Source: DATLGB01 sp038258425
GTDB lineage: Bacteria; Actinomycetota; Thermoleophilia; Solirubrobacterales; Solirubrobacteraceae
NCBI GenBank assembly: GCA_038258425.1
Contig: JBBSPV010000011.1
Location: 25,327 to 89,326 of the forward strand
Length of the DNA stretch: 64,000 nt
Direction: 5' to 3'
Below, piece after piece: positions 25,504 to 34,235 of the stretch (its first letter is position 1; each line of letters opens with the position of its first letter). Below the pieces are notes generated by a model, which was given only the letters and a program-made list of their open reading frames with translations, was not told the origin of the DNA and did not search any database. Made by a program: the position numbers and the translations under genes.

Positions 25504-26372
25504 CCTTCGCTCCGGGCATGCAGATCCGTCCCTCCAGGCGGCGGGGAACGTCGGGGTCGTGGGCGGGCAGCAGGACGCACGGCTCCTCGGCGGCCAGGGC
25601 CTTGACCGCGTGCTGGCTTCGCAGCGACGTGGCCCCGTCGTAGGTCACGCCGTCGACGGCGTCGGCGAGCAGGTTGCGCTCGCGGTAGCTGACGTCGCCG
25701 GCCACGAGGTAGGTCACGTCGGCGGCGCGGGCGACGAGGCTCACGTGGCCGATCATGTGCCCAGGCGTCTCCACGACGCGAATCGAGCCGTCCTCGGTCA
25801 GCGCCGCCGAACGGGGGAACGGCCCGACCGGGCCGGCGTCGAAGCGGAACGGCTCGGGATCGAACCAGCGAGGCCAGCGGCCCGGCATCGCGCCGATCAG
25901 CCCCCGCTGTCGCCGGGCGGCGCGCAGGCAGGCGTCGGAGGCGATCACCCGCGTGTGCGGGAAGTGGTACAGGCCGCCGGTGTGATCGTGGTGCAGGTGG
26001 GTCATCACCACGGCGCGGAGGTCACGGGCAGGATCGACGCCGAGCGCCGACAGCCGAGGTCCGACCTCCTCCTCCGGAGCGACCTCGATCTTGACCTTGC
26101 GCTGGAAGAACGGGTTCAGCTTCGGCGGGTAGTCGCGGTCGGAGTTGCGTGCGCGGTCCCCGGTATCCACGACGAACGCGCCCTCAGGGTGCTCCACCAG
26201 GTAGGCGTAGATCGGCAGCGGGCCGGCCCACTCGTGGTCGCGCAGGATGTCGAGCTTGCGCTCCACGGGGCTGCGCCCGGCGGTCCCCATCTCGTGCAGG
26301 CGCTGGAGATTCGCCGTCCCCGTCTGCAGAGCCGTTCACCCGGATCCCGTCACAGCGCTCGGTCATGTGCAT
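25493..26372 (-). pseudogene. MBL-fold lactonase-like hydrolase, one-base frameshift near the N-terminus
   Basis: The main frame (from ATG 26290, 265 residues) is a metallo-beta-lactamase-fold AHL-lactonase-like enzyme with THLHHDHTGG, the later HMIGHVSL, VAGDVSY and LLPAHDPD zinc ligands. Upstream of the ATG, the same frame reads ALQTGTANLQRLHEM, a conserved N-terminal strand, and then meets a stop. One frame over, ATG 26372 or 26366 gives MTERCDGIRVN, which joins it if one G is removed near 26330-26336. The upstream DUF1801 stop is only 6 bases before 26372. So the gene is one base out of frame: either decay or a consensus error. Confidence 0.75.
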
Positions 26373-26378
26373 GTCGTC

Positions 26379-26777
26379 CTACGACGCGTTGAGCTCCACT
26401 GCGGCGCGAACGAGGGCCTTGAAGCCCTCGGCGTCGATCCGGTCTCCCTCGCCGAGGTCGATGACCCGCCTGACCTTCGCGTCGAGGCTGGCGTTGAACA
26501 GCCCGGCTGGATCCTCGACTGACGCGCCCTTGGCGAAGGTCACCTTCACCTTGTCCTTGTAGGTCTCACCGGTGCAGATGATCCCGTCGCGTGACCAGAC
26601 CGGGACGCCGAGAGGGTTCGACGCCTTCTGCCACTTGATCTCCTCGACCACGTCGGGTTCGGCCTGCCTGATGAGGTCGCGAAGCTCGGAAAGCCGCTCG
26701 CCCCGCCAGTCGTCGAGCTCGTCGATGATCGCGTCGATGATCTCCGCGGGGCGTTCAGGCGTGGCATCGTCGGACAT
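26379..26777 (-). CDS. DUF1801 protein (second copy in the window)
   Basis: The start is ATG 26777; 132 residues: IIDAIIDELDDWRGERLSEL, QAEPDVVEEIKWQKAS, VKVTFAKGASVEDPAGLFN. The WRGE..L and EEIKW features place it in the subgroup annotated as DUF1801, distinct from the copy at 7353. Its stop is 6 bases before the probable start of the lactonase-like gene, so the two form a small operon. Confidence 0.85.
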   Translation of the reverse strand: MSDDATPERPAEIIDAIIDELDDWRGERLSELRDLIRQAEPDVVEEIKWQKASNPLGVPVWSRDGIICTGETYKDKVKVTFAKGASVEDPAGLFNASLDAKVRRVIDLGEGDRIDAEGFKALVRAAVELNAS

Positions 26778-26859
26778 GCTCGAACCCTTGCAGAACGAGC
26801 CGGTTGGCAGCTGACGAGGCGCAGTGCTTCCTCGGGCGACCGGCGGTAAGCTCGCGCTC

Positions 26860-27138
26860 GTGACCGATGAAGGTCGAAGCCGACGACCGGGCGACCGTGA
26901 CGACGCCGGCACCGCCCCGGGCATCGGGGCGGCTGACGTGTCGGCCATCATCGAGCGTGCCACCGAGTTGGGCTTCGATCCGCGTCGCGTCGAGCAGGCC
27001 TTCGGCGTTCGACCCACAGGTCGCGACGAGCGAGCGCGAGATCGTGACGACACAGCCGCAACGGACCGTCACGAGGCTGAGGCGGACCGCAACCGCGCCG
27101 TCGAGGCGCGTGACGCCTCACGACGCAGCGGGGAGTGA
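26860..27138 (+). CDS. Hypothetical charged protein
   Basis: A frame from GTG 26860 codes 92 residues rich in Asp, Arg, Glu and Ala. The middle (AADVSAIIERATELGFDPRRVEQAFGVRP) could be a short helical domain; the end (RDRDDTAATDRHEAEADRNR) is a charged, coiled-coil-like repeat. No family is recognised. It is followed by a hairpin at 27147-27166. Real coding is possible but not certain. Confidence 0.4.
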   Translation: MTDEGRSRRPGDRDDAGTAPGIGAADVSAIIERATELGFDPRRVEQAFGVRPTGRDERARDRDDTAATDRHEAEADRNRAVEARDASRRSGE

Positions 27139-27146
27139 CCACCACC

Positions 27147-27166
27147 CGTCAGCGCTTCGGCTGACG
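27147..27166. terminator. Hairpin between convergent gene ends
   Basis: CGTCAGC-GCTTCG-GCTGACG forms a perfect 7-base-pair stem with a 6-base loop. It lies between the plus-strand stop at 27138 and the end of the minus-strand respiratory operon at 27219. No T-run follows on either side, so it is a terminator candidate only by position and shape. Confidence 0.45.
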
Positions 27167-27218
27167 CCGCTACCGGCTCACCGCCGCCGGCGCCGCCGGA
27201 TTGCGTCGACGTTCGGAC

Positions 27219-28613
27219 TCACCGAACCTGGCTGGCTGCGCCCGCCGGCCGGCTGATCACCGCCTCCTCCTCGGCCTCGTGCTGGAGGGCCTCGATCGCC
27301 TCGGCGCGCAGCAGGGCGGTGCACCAGCGGCGCACGACGAAGAAGAGGACGACCGGCAGCACCCAGACGAGCACGCGGTAGAACCACACTTGGGAGACGT
27401 AGGGAAGGCCGAGGAAGACCGTCATGCGGTCGGCGGACCCGGCGACGAAGATGAGGAAGACCCAGACGGCGAAGGCCGCGCCGAACGCCGTGCGCCCGGG
27501 AGCCTCGCGCGGGCGCTGGAGGACGTTGTGGCGGCGACGGTCTCCCGTGACGCGCCGTTCCAGCCAGGGGAAGGCGAGCAGCACGACAAAGACGATTCCG
27601 GGAAACAGGATCCCGCCCCAGAAGGGTCCCGGGATCAGCGTGAAGCTCCCGATCGTCACGTCGAAGCCCGGCATCAGCCGCAGCGCCCCGATCAGCCACC
27701 CGAGGTACCAGTCGGGCTGGGCGCCGTTGGTGCCGAGCGCCAGCTCGTAGGGGCCCCACTGCCAGATCGGGTTGATCTGGATCAGGCCTCCGAGCGCCAC
27801 CAGCACGGCGGCGACCACGAACAGCAGCCCGACGGAGCGACCGGCCTGGCCCGGGAAGGCCGGCACGCCGACCAGCGTGCCCTCCGACGCCCGCCGGTCG
27901 GCCTTGAACTGCGTGTGGTGGCGGGAGGCGATCAGCGCAAGGTGGCCGCCGATGAGCACGGCCAGCAGCCCGGGGAACAGGAGCACGTGGGCGATGTACA
28001 TCCGGCTCTCGAAGGCCCCGGTGCCCGGGTACGGCGCGCCCCAGATGAGCTGGGCGAAGTTGCCGCCGATCAGCGGGATGGACTCCGCGACGCCGTAGCC
28101 GATGGCCAGGCCCATCCCCGACAGCAGGTCGTCAACCAGCGAGTAGCCGAGGTAGCCCTCGAGCAGCGCGACGATCAGCATGAGGACGCCGATGACGTAG
28201 GTCAGCTCGCGGGGACGGCGGAACGCCCCGGTGAAGAACACGCGCAGCAGGTGCACGACGATCGCGGCGACGAACAGATCCGCGGCCCAGTGGTGGGTCT
28301 GGCGCAGCAGCAGCCCGCTCTTGACACCGAAGGAGAGGTCGACGGCGGACTTGTAGGCCTCGCTCATGTGGGTGCCGCGCAAGGGTGCGTAGGCGCCGTG
28401 GTAGACGGTGTCGGCCGTGCTCGGCTCGAAGAACAGCGCCAGGTAGATGCCCGTGGCGATGAGGACGACGAAGCAATACAGCGCGACCTCGCCGAGCAGG
28501 AACGACCAGTGGTCGGGGAACAGGTAGCGCAGGCCCTTGCGCAGCAGGGGCGCCGCCCCGGTGCGGTCCTCCACGAAGCGGACGGGGTCGGCGAGGCCGT
28601 CGCGATGGGTCAC
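27219..28613 (-). CDS. qcrB: Cytochrome b of the bc1-type complex
   Basis: The start GTG 28613 overlaps the Rieske stop (GTGA). The 464-residue protein binds hemes bL and bH with His pairs in THHWAADLFVAAIVVHLLRV and RMYIAHVLLFPGLLAVLIGG. The Qo-site motif is QPDWYLGW, the PDWY form used by actinobacteria in place of PEWY. About eight to nine membrane helices are seen; the C-terminal part beyond helix 8 is short and ends with a charged cytosolic tail. It passes quinol electrons to the Rieske and diheme cytochrome c subunits. Confidence 0.93.
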   Translation of the reverse strand: MTHRDGLADPVRFVEDRTGAAPLLRKGLRYLFPDHWSFLLGEVALYCFVVLIATGIYLALFFEPSTADTVYHGAYAPLRGTHMSEAYKSAVDLSFGVKSGLLLRQTHHWAADLFVAAIVVHLLRVFFTGAFRRPRELTYVIGVLMLIVALLEGYLGYSLVDDLLSGMGLAIGYGVAESIPLIGGNFAQLIWGAPYPGTGAFESRMYIAHVLLFPGLLAVLIGGHLALIASRHHTQFKADRRASEGTLVGVPAFPGQAGRSVGLLFVVAAVLVALGGLIQINPIWQWGPYELALGTNGAQPDWYLGWLIGALRLMPGFDVTIGSFTLIPGPFWGGILFPGIVFVVLLAFPWLERRVTGDRRRHNVLQRPREAPGRTAFGAAFAVWVFLIFVAGSADRMTVFLGLPYVSQVWFYRVLVWVLPVVLFFVVRRWCTALLRAEAIEALQHEAEEEAVISRPAGAASQVR

Positions 28614-29596
28614 GTCGGCCGCCTCGAGCGCACGCCGCTCCAGGACGGGCCGACGGGCCCGGAGAAGTCCCCGGCCGAGCGCAGCACGCCGTCCCGGCCG
28701 ATCATGAGCGGCAGCTGCGGCAGCGGGCGGCCGGCCGGCCCGAAGATGACCTCGCCGCCGGTGGCCGGGTTGAAGGTGGAGTAGTGGCAGGGGCACACGA
28801 GCGCCGGGTCGGGCTCGGTCGGGTCGTACAGGGGAGACCGGTACAGCGCGACGGCGCAGCCGGCGTGCGTGCAGATCTTCGAGAAGGCCAGGATGCCGCC
28901 CGGCGCCCAGCCGACACGCTCGCGCGGCAGCCGCAGGTCGGCCGCGGCGAGGCGCACCACCACGAGCGGCGCCCCGAGCAGCTCCTTGCTCGCGCCCTCC
29001 GGGAAGGCCGTGTAGAACGCGGCCGGCTCGATGTCGTCGGCGCGCACCGGCTCGTTGTGCGCGTCGACGAGGCGCACGCCGCGCCGCCACGGGGTCTTGT
29101 ACAGCGGGTCCGTGTCGAGCAGCGGGCCGAGCGACAGCGCGGGGGCCACGGCGGCGGCCCCGAGCGCACAGCCCGCCGCGCCGCCCGCGGCCAGCAGGAG
29201 CTTCTTGCGGGTCAGCCCGTCGCCGCTCTCGCGCACGATCTGGGCCACCTCGTCGGCCTGCTCGGGGTCGGGCTCCGGGAAGGGCTCGGCGAGCTGCTCC
29301 GTCGGCAGCACCCGCTTCGCGAGGACGACCAGCGCGACGCCGATGGCCAGCAGCGCGCCGGCGAGCGCGAGCCCGAGCAGCTGCGTGGAGGCCTCCAGCG
29401 CGTAGAGCACGACGAACAGCACGCCGCTCACCGCCGCCAGCAGCAGCAGGCCGACGGCCAGCCCCTCCGCCCGCGGGTGCGGCGGCTGCGGGGCGACGAT
29501 CCGCGGCCGGTCCTCCGGCAGGCGGCCGCTGCCGCGGCTGAAGCGGGCCAGCAGCCGCAGCATGACCCAGCCGGCGAGGGCGCGCAGGAGGTTCAC
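28610..29596 (-). CDS. qcrA: Rieske iron-sulfur subunit of the bc1-type complex
   Basis: This 328-residue protein has two N-terminal membrane helices (about residues 45-90) and a third near residue 130 preceded by LTRKKLLLAAGG, a twin-arginine-like signal with Lys in place of one Arg. The Rieske cluster ligands are CTHAGC (Cys, His) and CPCHYS (Cys, His). Three helices and a Tat-type third helix match actinobacterial QcrA. Its GTG start overlaps the qcrC stop and its stop overlaps the qcrB start. Confidence 0.93.
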   Translation of the reverse strand: MNLLRALAGWVMLRLLARFSRGSGRLPEDRPRIVAPQPPHPRAEGLAVGLLLLAAVSGVLFVVLYALEASTQLLGLALAGALLAIGVALVVLAKRVLPTEQLAEPFPEPDPEQADEVAQIVRESGDGLTRKKLLLAAGGAAGCALGAAAVAPALSLGPLLDTDPLYKTPWRRGVRLVDAHNEPVRADDIEPAAFYTAFPEGASKELLGAPLVVVRLAAADLRLPRERVGWAPGGILAFSKICTHAGCAVALYRSPLYDPTEPDPALVCPCHYSTFNPATGGEVIFGPAGRPLPQLPLMIGRDGVLRSAGDFSGPVGPSWSGVRSRRPT

Positions 29597-30381
29597 GAGC
29601 GCAGCCGGCTCCCGATCAGCACGCAGGAGGCGACGAGCACGACCATGCCCATGAGCCAGGTCACGATGCCCTCGGGGAAGGGGCCGATGTGGTTGATGCC
29701 CCAGCCACCGGCGTCCTTCGGTGCCTGGGCGTCGTGGACGTAGGCGACGAGGTCATCGAGCTCGGCGGCGCTGATCGCCCGGGTGGAGAACCGGGGCATG
29801 ACGTAGGGGCCGATGCGGACCGCCTCGCGCACCTGGCGCGGGGTGGCGTGCTGGAGCGGTGGTGCCTTCGCGCCCGTCACCACGCCGCCCTGACCCACGA
29901 CCTGGTGACAGCCGGCGCAGTGCTGGGAGAAGGACTCCAATCCACGCGCCACGTTCCCCTCACCGACCGCCGACGGGGGGATCGCCGGGCCCCCCCGCCC
30001 GAGCGACGCCACGTAGGTCGTCAGGGCCCGCACCTCGTCGGCGTGGAAGCGCTGGCGAGCCCGCACGGGCTGGTCGCCGGGCCGGCCGAGCGGCATGTAG
30101 CCCGTGGTCAGGTAGAAGTCGGGGGCCAGCGCGCCGACGCCGAGCAGGGACGGCCCCGCGCCGGCGACCCCGGTCGCGCCGAGCGCGCCGCGCCCGGGCT
30201 TCACGCCCTCGCCCCGGCTGCCGTGGCAGGTGGCGCAGTTGGCCGCGAACAGCTCGGAGCCGCGCTGCTGCGGCGTCCCCTGCTCGCTGCCGATGGGCCG
30301 CACGATGGGGGGTGGATCGGCCGCGGCCGGAGCCGGGGCGAGGACGAGCAGCCCGGCGAGGATCGCCAGCCGGCGTCTCAC
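29593..30381 (-). CDS. qcrC: Diheme cytochrome c subunit of the bc1-type complex
   Basis: The start GTG 30381 overlaps the upstream stop. The 262 residues have a signal peptide, two heme-binding CxxCH motifs (NCATCHGSRGEG and HCAGCHQVV), and a C-terminal membrane helix (VTWLMGMVVLVASCVLIGS). Axial methionines are likely in MPLGRPGDQP and MPRFSTRAIS. The diheme membrane-anchored form is the actinobacterial QcrC type, which passes electrons directly to the oxidase instead of through a soluble cytochrome c. Confidence 0.92.
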   Translation of the reverse strand: MRRRLAILAGLLVLAPAPAAADPPPIVRPIGSEQGTPQQRGSELFAANCATCHGSRGEGVKPGRGALGATGVAGAGPSLLGVGALAPDFYLTTGYMPLGRPGDQPVRARQRFHADEVRALTTYVASLGRGGPAIPPSAVGEGNVARGLESFSQHCAGCHQVVGQGGVVTGAKAPPLQHATPRQVREAVRIGPYVMPRFSTRAISAAELDDLVAYVHDAQAPKDAGGWGINHIGPFPEGIVTWLMGMVVLVASCVLIGSRLRS

Positions 30382-30752
30382 GACTGCACGCACTCCGGAA
30401 GCACGACCGCGCCGACGCTGCTCATCACGATGATCAGGAGGGTCAGCGGCGCGACGAGCAGCGCCATGGTGGCCATGAAGTGGACTCGGGCCGTGGGCGA
30501 CTCGCCGCCGGGCTCCGTGCGGGTCATCCGCCAGGCGGCGTAGGCGGAGACGACGGCCGCCAGCGCGACGGCGGCCGCTACGGCGCCGACGACGACCGTC
30601 CACGCGTCGAACGCCCACGCGGCGGCCGGAGCCTGCGTCGGGCACTTGGCGTCCGTCAGGAAGTAGCCCGTCACGTGCTGCGTCGCCCACGCCAGCGGCG
30701 CGCCGAGCAACCCGAACCACATCAGCGCGGCGGCGGGCAGCCGGGCCTTCAC
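30378..30752 (-). CDS. Small membrane protein between coxC and qcrC, unknown subunit
   Basis: The start GTG 30752 overlaps the coxC stop, and the end overlaps the qcrC start, so it is translated with both. The 124 residues hold three strong membrane helices (about residues 6-28, 44-69 and 86-117) with a small loop containing DAKCPTQAP, and a Cys near the C-terminus (LPECVQS). It does not match subunit IV families by eye. Position suggests an accessory subunit or assembly factor of the oxidase/bc supercomplex (inference). Confidence 0.65.
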   Translation of the reverse strand: MKARLPAAALMWFGLLGAPLAWATQHVTGYFLTDAKCPTQAPAAAWAFDAWTVVVGAVAAAVALAAVVSAYAAWRMTRTEPGGESPTARVHFMATMALLVAPLTLLIIVMSSVGAVVLPECVQS

Positions 30753-31324
30753 GAGGGCGACACCTGCGTGAGCGTCACGAGGACGCCGACCGTCGCCACG
30801 AAGCACGCGTACCACCCGACCACCCGGACCGCCGAGACGCGGTAGGGCGACAGCCCGCCGGCGAGGCGCGCGAGCACCCAGCCGTTGAGCAGGAGGCCGG
30901 CCGCCACGTGGGCGTGATCGGCGAACAGCAGCGTGAAGTAGATCGACCCGTACGCGCCGCTGGTGACGGAGAAGTCGTCGAGGTCGTTGAGGTACAGGAC
31001 GATCTGGACCGCGAGGTAGCCCGCCTGCACGAGCGTCCCGGCGCCCACGAGGGCCGCCGCGCGGCCACGCCGCCCCGAGCGGGCGGCGCGGCCGGCGAGC
31101 ACCAGCGGCACCGCCGCGAGCACGAGCGCGGCCGCCAACACCAGCGGCAGGGTCGGATCGGGGCGCGGGATGCCGGCCGGGGGCCAGCGCGTGCTGTTGA
31201 AGCGCAGGTAGAAGTAGGACGCGATCAGCGTGCCGAACAGCGCGCCTTCGGTCGCGATGAACAGCCCGACGGCGAAGACGCCGTTGGGCACCGCGGCGCG
31301 CGCGCGGCTGCTCGGCGCGCTCAT
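30749..31324 (-). CDS. coxC: Cytochrome c oxidase subunit III
   Basis: The start ATG 31324 overlaps the coxA stop. It has 191 residues and five membrane helices, with subunit III marks: FIATEGALFGTLIASYFYLR and the late HAHVAAGLLLNGWV. The family fold is retained although the length is shorter than seven-helix forms; five-helix forms are usual in actinobacteria. It stabilises subunit I during turnover. Confidence 0.9.
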   Translation of the reverse strand: MSAPSSRARAAVPNGVFAVGLFIATEGALFGTLIASYFYLRFNSTRWPPAGIPRPDPTLPLVLAAALVLAAVPLVLAGRAARSGRRGRAAALVGAGTLVQAGYLAVQIVLYLNDLDDFSVTSGAYGSIYFTLLFADHAHVAAGLLLNGWVLARLAGGLSPYRVSAVRVVGWYACFVATVGVLVTLTQVSPS

Positions 31325-33231
31325 GCCGCCCCCTCCGGCTCCCGCCAGTGCCAGGCGCCGAGCACGGCGGCCGCGGCGCCGCCGCAGACGATCGCCGTCG
31401 CGACGTGCCCGGTGAGCAGGAAGACGAACACCAGCAGCAGCGTCAGGGCCAGCAGCGGCGGCCACGGCGAGTTCGACGGCATCTGCAGCAGCTCGTCGAA
31501 GCGGCCGTCCATCGGCGTGCTGGCCGGCGTCTCGTGCCCGGCGGCCAGCAGTCCCTCGCCCCGTTGCGCCCGACGCACATCCTGCGCCCGGTCCTCGGTG
31601 TCCCAGTTGGCGTAGGCGCTCGAGACCGTCGGGATGACCACGAAGTTGTAGGCCGGTGGCGGGGACGGGATGGACCACTCGAGCGTGTCGCCCCGGAACG
31701 GATCCGGGCCCGACGCCGGCCCGCGGAAGCGGCTCCAGATCAGGTTGGCCGCCATGATCAGCAGGCCGGCGGTGAGGATGTAGGAGCCCACCGTCTCGAG
31801 CAGGTTGAGGCCGGTCCAGCCGCGGTCGGGGGCGTACGTGTACTGGCGCCGCGGCATGCCGAGCAGGCCGACGATGTGCATCGGGAAGAACGTCAGGCCC
31901 GTGCCGACCAGCGTGACCCAGAAGGAGACCTGGCCCCAGCGCTCGTGGTACATCCGCCCCGTCAGCTTGGGGAACCAGAAGTAGATGCCGCCGAGGATCG
32001 GGAAGACGGCGGCCCCGAAGATGATGAAGTGGAAGTGCGCGACGACGAAGTACGTGTCCGTCGTCTGCTGGTCGAACGGGATCGCCGCGAACATGATGCC
32101 GCTCAGGCCCCCGAGGATGAACCACAGGATGAAGCCGATGATGAACAGCAGCGGCGTCTTGAACTCGGGCCGCCCCATGACGAGCGTCGTGATCCAGGCG
32201 AAGATCTGCACCGCCGAGGGGATCACGATGATCAGGCTCGCCGCCGCGAAGTAGATCGTCGTGACCGTCGGCAGGCCGACCGCGAACATGTGGTGCACCC
32301 ACACGCCGAAGCCGAGGAAGGCGACGAGCACCTCGGAGAGCGCCACCAGGGGGAACGCGACCATGTGGCGCTTCGCGAAGGTCGGGATGATCGCCGTGGC
32401 GATCCCGAACGCGGGCAGGACGATGATGTAGACCTCGGGATGGCCGAAGAGCCAGAAGAGGTGCTGCCAGAGCACCGGATCACCGCCCTGGGCCGCGTCG
32501 TAGAAGTGGGTCCCGATGCGGCGGTCGAGCTCCAGGAACACGAGCGCCGTGTTCAGCGGCGGCAGCGCGAAGACCAGCGCGAACGAGACGGCGAGGAACG
32601 CGTAGCAGAACAGCGGCATGCGGTTCAGCGACATGCCCGGCGCCCGCAGCTTGAACATCGTCACGATGAAGTTGATCACCGCGAGCAGCGTGGAGATCCC
32701 GTTGAAGAGCAGCCCGAGCGCGTAGAAGTCGATGTTCGGCCCGGGGCTGTAGGTCTTGTTGCCCAACGGCACGTAGTCGAACCAGCCCGCGTTGGGGGCC
32801 TTGCCGATCACCAGCGACGTGTAGACGAACAGGCCCGAGCCGAGGAAGATCCAGTACGAGAGGGCGTTCATCCGGGGGAACGCCATGTCCCGCGCCCCGA
32901 TCATCAGCGGCAGCAGGTAGTTGCCGAACGCCCCCGTCGTCATGGGGATCACGAAGAAGAAGATCATCGTGATCCCGTGCATCGTGAAGACCTGGTCGTA
33001 GGCCTCCGGCGAGAGCACGGTGCCCTCCGGCTTGGCGAGCTGCGTGCGCATCAGCACGGCCTCGACGCCACCGGCCGCGAAGAAGAGGATCGTCGTGACG
33101 AAGTAGAGGATCCCGATGCGCTTGTGGTCAGTGGTGGTGAGCCAGCCGAAGACGCCGCGACGCTCCGTCCACACGCGCTCGAGCAGCTCCGAACGGGGCT
33201 GAACCGGATTCGGGCCGGCTTCCACGGCCAT
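31321..33231 (-). CDS. coxA: Cytochrome c oxidase subunit I (heme-copper, A-type)
   Basis: This 636-residue protein starts at ATG 33231, one base into the coxB stop (TGATG). Heme and CuB ligands are visible: low-spin heme in TMHGITMIFFFVIP, GHPEVYIIVLPAFG (His and the cross-linked Tyr), WVHHMF (two His) and VVAHFHFIIFG (both hemes). Twelve canonical helices are followed by a linker and a C-terminal pair of helices (LLALTLLLVFVFLLTG and TAIVCGGAAAAVLGAW), so it carries a subunit-IV-like extension fused on. Reduces O2 to water and pumps protons. Confidence 0.95.
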   Translation of the reverse strand: MAVEAGPNPVQPRSELLERVWTERRGVFGWLTTTDHKRIGILYFVTTILFFAAGGVEAVLMRTQLAKPEGTVLSPEAYDQVFTMHGITMIFFFVIPMTTGAFGNYLLPLMIGARDMAFPRMNALSYWIFLGSGLFVYTSLVIGKAPNAGWFDYVPLGNKTYSPGPNIDFYALGLLFNGISTLLAVINFIVTMFKLRAPGMSLNRMPLFCYAFLAVSFALVFALPPLNTALVFLELDRRIGTHFYDAAQGGDPVLWQHLFWLFGHPEVYIIVLPAFGIATAIIPTFAKRHMVAFPLVALSEVLVAFLGFGVWVHHMFAVGLPTVTTIYFAAASLIIVIPSAVQIFAWITTLVMGRPEFKTPLLFIIGFILWFILGGLSGIMFAAIPFDQQTTDTYFVVAHFHFIIFGAAVFPILGGIYFWFPKLTGRMYHERWGQVSFWVTLVGTGLTFFPMHIVGLLGMPRRQYTYAPDRGWTGLNLLETVGSYILTAGLLIMAANLIWSRFRGPASGPDPFRGDTLEWSIPSPPPAYNFVVIPTVSSAYANWDTEDRAQDVRRAQRGEGLLAAGHETPASTPMDGRFDELLQMPSNSPWPPLLALTLLLVFVFLLTGHVATAIVCGGAAAAVLGAWHWREPEGAA

Positions 33232-34235
33232 CAGCGCAGCCCCCGCAGGTAGGTGACGATGTCGGTGAAGTCCCGGTCGCCCAGGTGCAGGCCGGGCATC
33301 CGGTTGCCGGGCTTGATGTGCTGCGGGTTGCGCACCCAGCGCGCGAGGTTGCTCGGCGTGTTGGAGATGGTCAGGGCGGCGAGACTGGAGCGCTCGGCGA
33401 GGTGCGTGAGGTCGGGACCGACGCGCCCGTCGGCCGAGGTCCCGCGGATCTGGTGGCAGCTCGCGCAGGCGTTGCGCAGGAACAGGCGCTCGCCCCGCTG
33501 GGCCGTCGCGCCGGTCGGCGCGGCCGCCGGCGCCGCCTCGCGCCGGAGCCAGGCGCGGTAGCGACTCATGGGCTCGGCGATCACGTAGAGGCGCATGTTG
33601 GCGTGCTGCAGGCCGCAGTACTCCGCGCACTGGCCCTCGTAGCGGCCGGGCCGGTCGGCGTAGATGCCGACGTGGTTGTGCTCGCCCGGGATGAGATCGA
33701 TCTTGCGGTTCAGCCGCGGCACCCAGAAGGAGTGGATCACGTCGGCGGAGCGCACCTGCACGTCGACGTGGGTCCGGACGGGGATGTGCATCTCGTTCGC
33801 CGTCACCGCCGAGGTCCCCGGGTAGTCGATCTCCCACCACCACTGCCGGCCGACGACCTTGACGGTGACGTCTCGCGGCCGGTCGGGGCGCGCGTCCGTC
33901 GAGGCGACGACGACGAAGTTCGCCACGGCGAAGACGGCGATCACCGCGACGAGCGGGATCGCGATGCCGAACAGGATCACGACGAGGTTCAGGGTGCCCT
34001 CCCGCTCGCCGATCACCGGGGCGCCGCGCCGGCGGCGCAGCACGAAGGCCAGCACGATGAAGCTCAGCGAGCCGACGAAGACGATCGTCGCCGCGAGCAG
34101 CATCCACCACCACAGCGTGCTGATGTCGCGCGCCGGCTCGCTGCGCGGCGACAGGACGCTCTGCGAGTTGTTGCAGCCCGCCAGCGTCGTGAGGGCCGTG
34201 AGGAGCAGGCCCGCGCGCAGCGCCCGCCGCCTCAC
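33231..34235 (-). CDS. coxB: Cytochrome c oxidase subunit II with fused cytochrome c domain
   Basis: The start GTG 34235 overlaps the ctaG stop. The 334 residues have a lipobox (TLAGC, Cys near 20), two membrane helices, the CuA-binding cupredoxin (VIHSFWVPRL and CAEYCGLQHANM, with Cys, Glu, Cys, His, Met ligands, plus QWWWEIDYP) and a C-terminal class I cytochrome c domain (CASCHQIRGT, Met in PGNRMPGL). It is a caa3-type subunit II, which accepts electrons at the fused heme. Confidence 0.95.
   Translation of the reverse strand: MRRRALRAGLLLTALTTLAGCNNSQSVLSPRSEPARDISTLWWWMLLAATIVFVGSLSFIVLAFVLRRRRGAPVIGEREGTLNLVVILFGIAIPLVAVIAVFAVANFVVVASTDARPDRPRDVTVKVVGRQWWWEIDYPGTSAVTANEMHIPVRTHVDVQVRSADVIHSFWVPRLNRKIDLIPGEHNHVGIYADRPGRYEGQCAEYCGLQHANMRLYVIAEPMSRYRAWLRREAAPAAAPTGATAQRGERLFLRNACASCHQIRGTSADGRVGPDLTHLAERSSLAALTISNTPSNLARWVRNPQHIKPGNRMPGLHLGDRDFTDIVTYLRGLR

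Noticed and set aside
31348..33252. 634-codon plus-strand frame over coxA
   Set aside because: It lies exactly opposite the conserved coxA gene and shows only Arg/Asp/Glu-rich shadow sequence.
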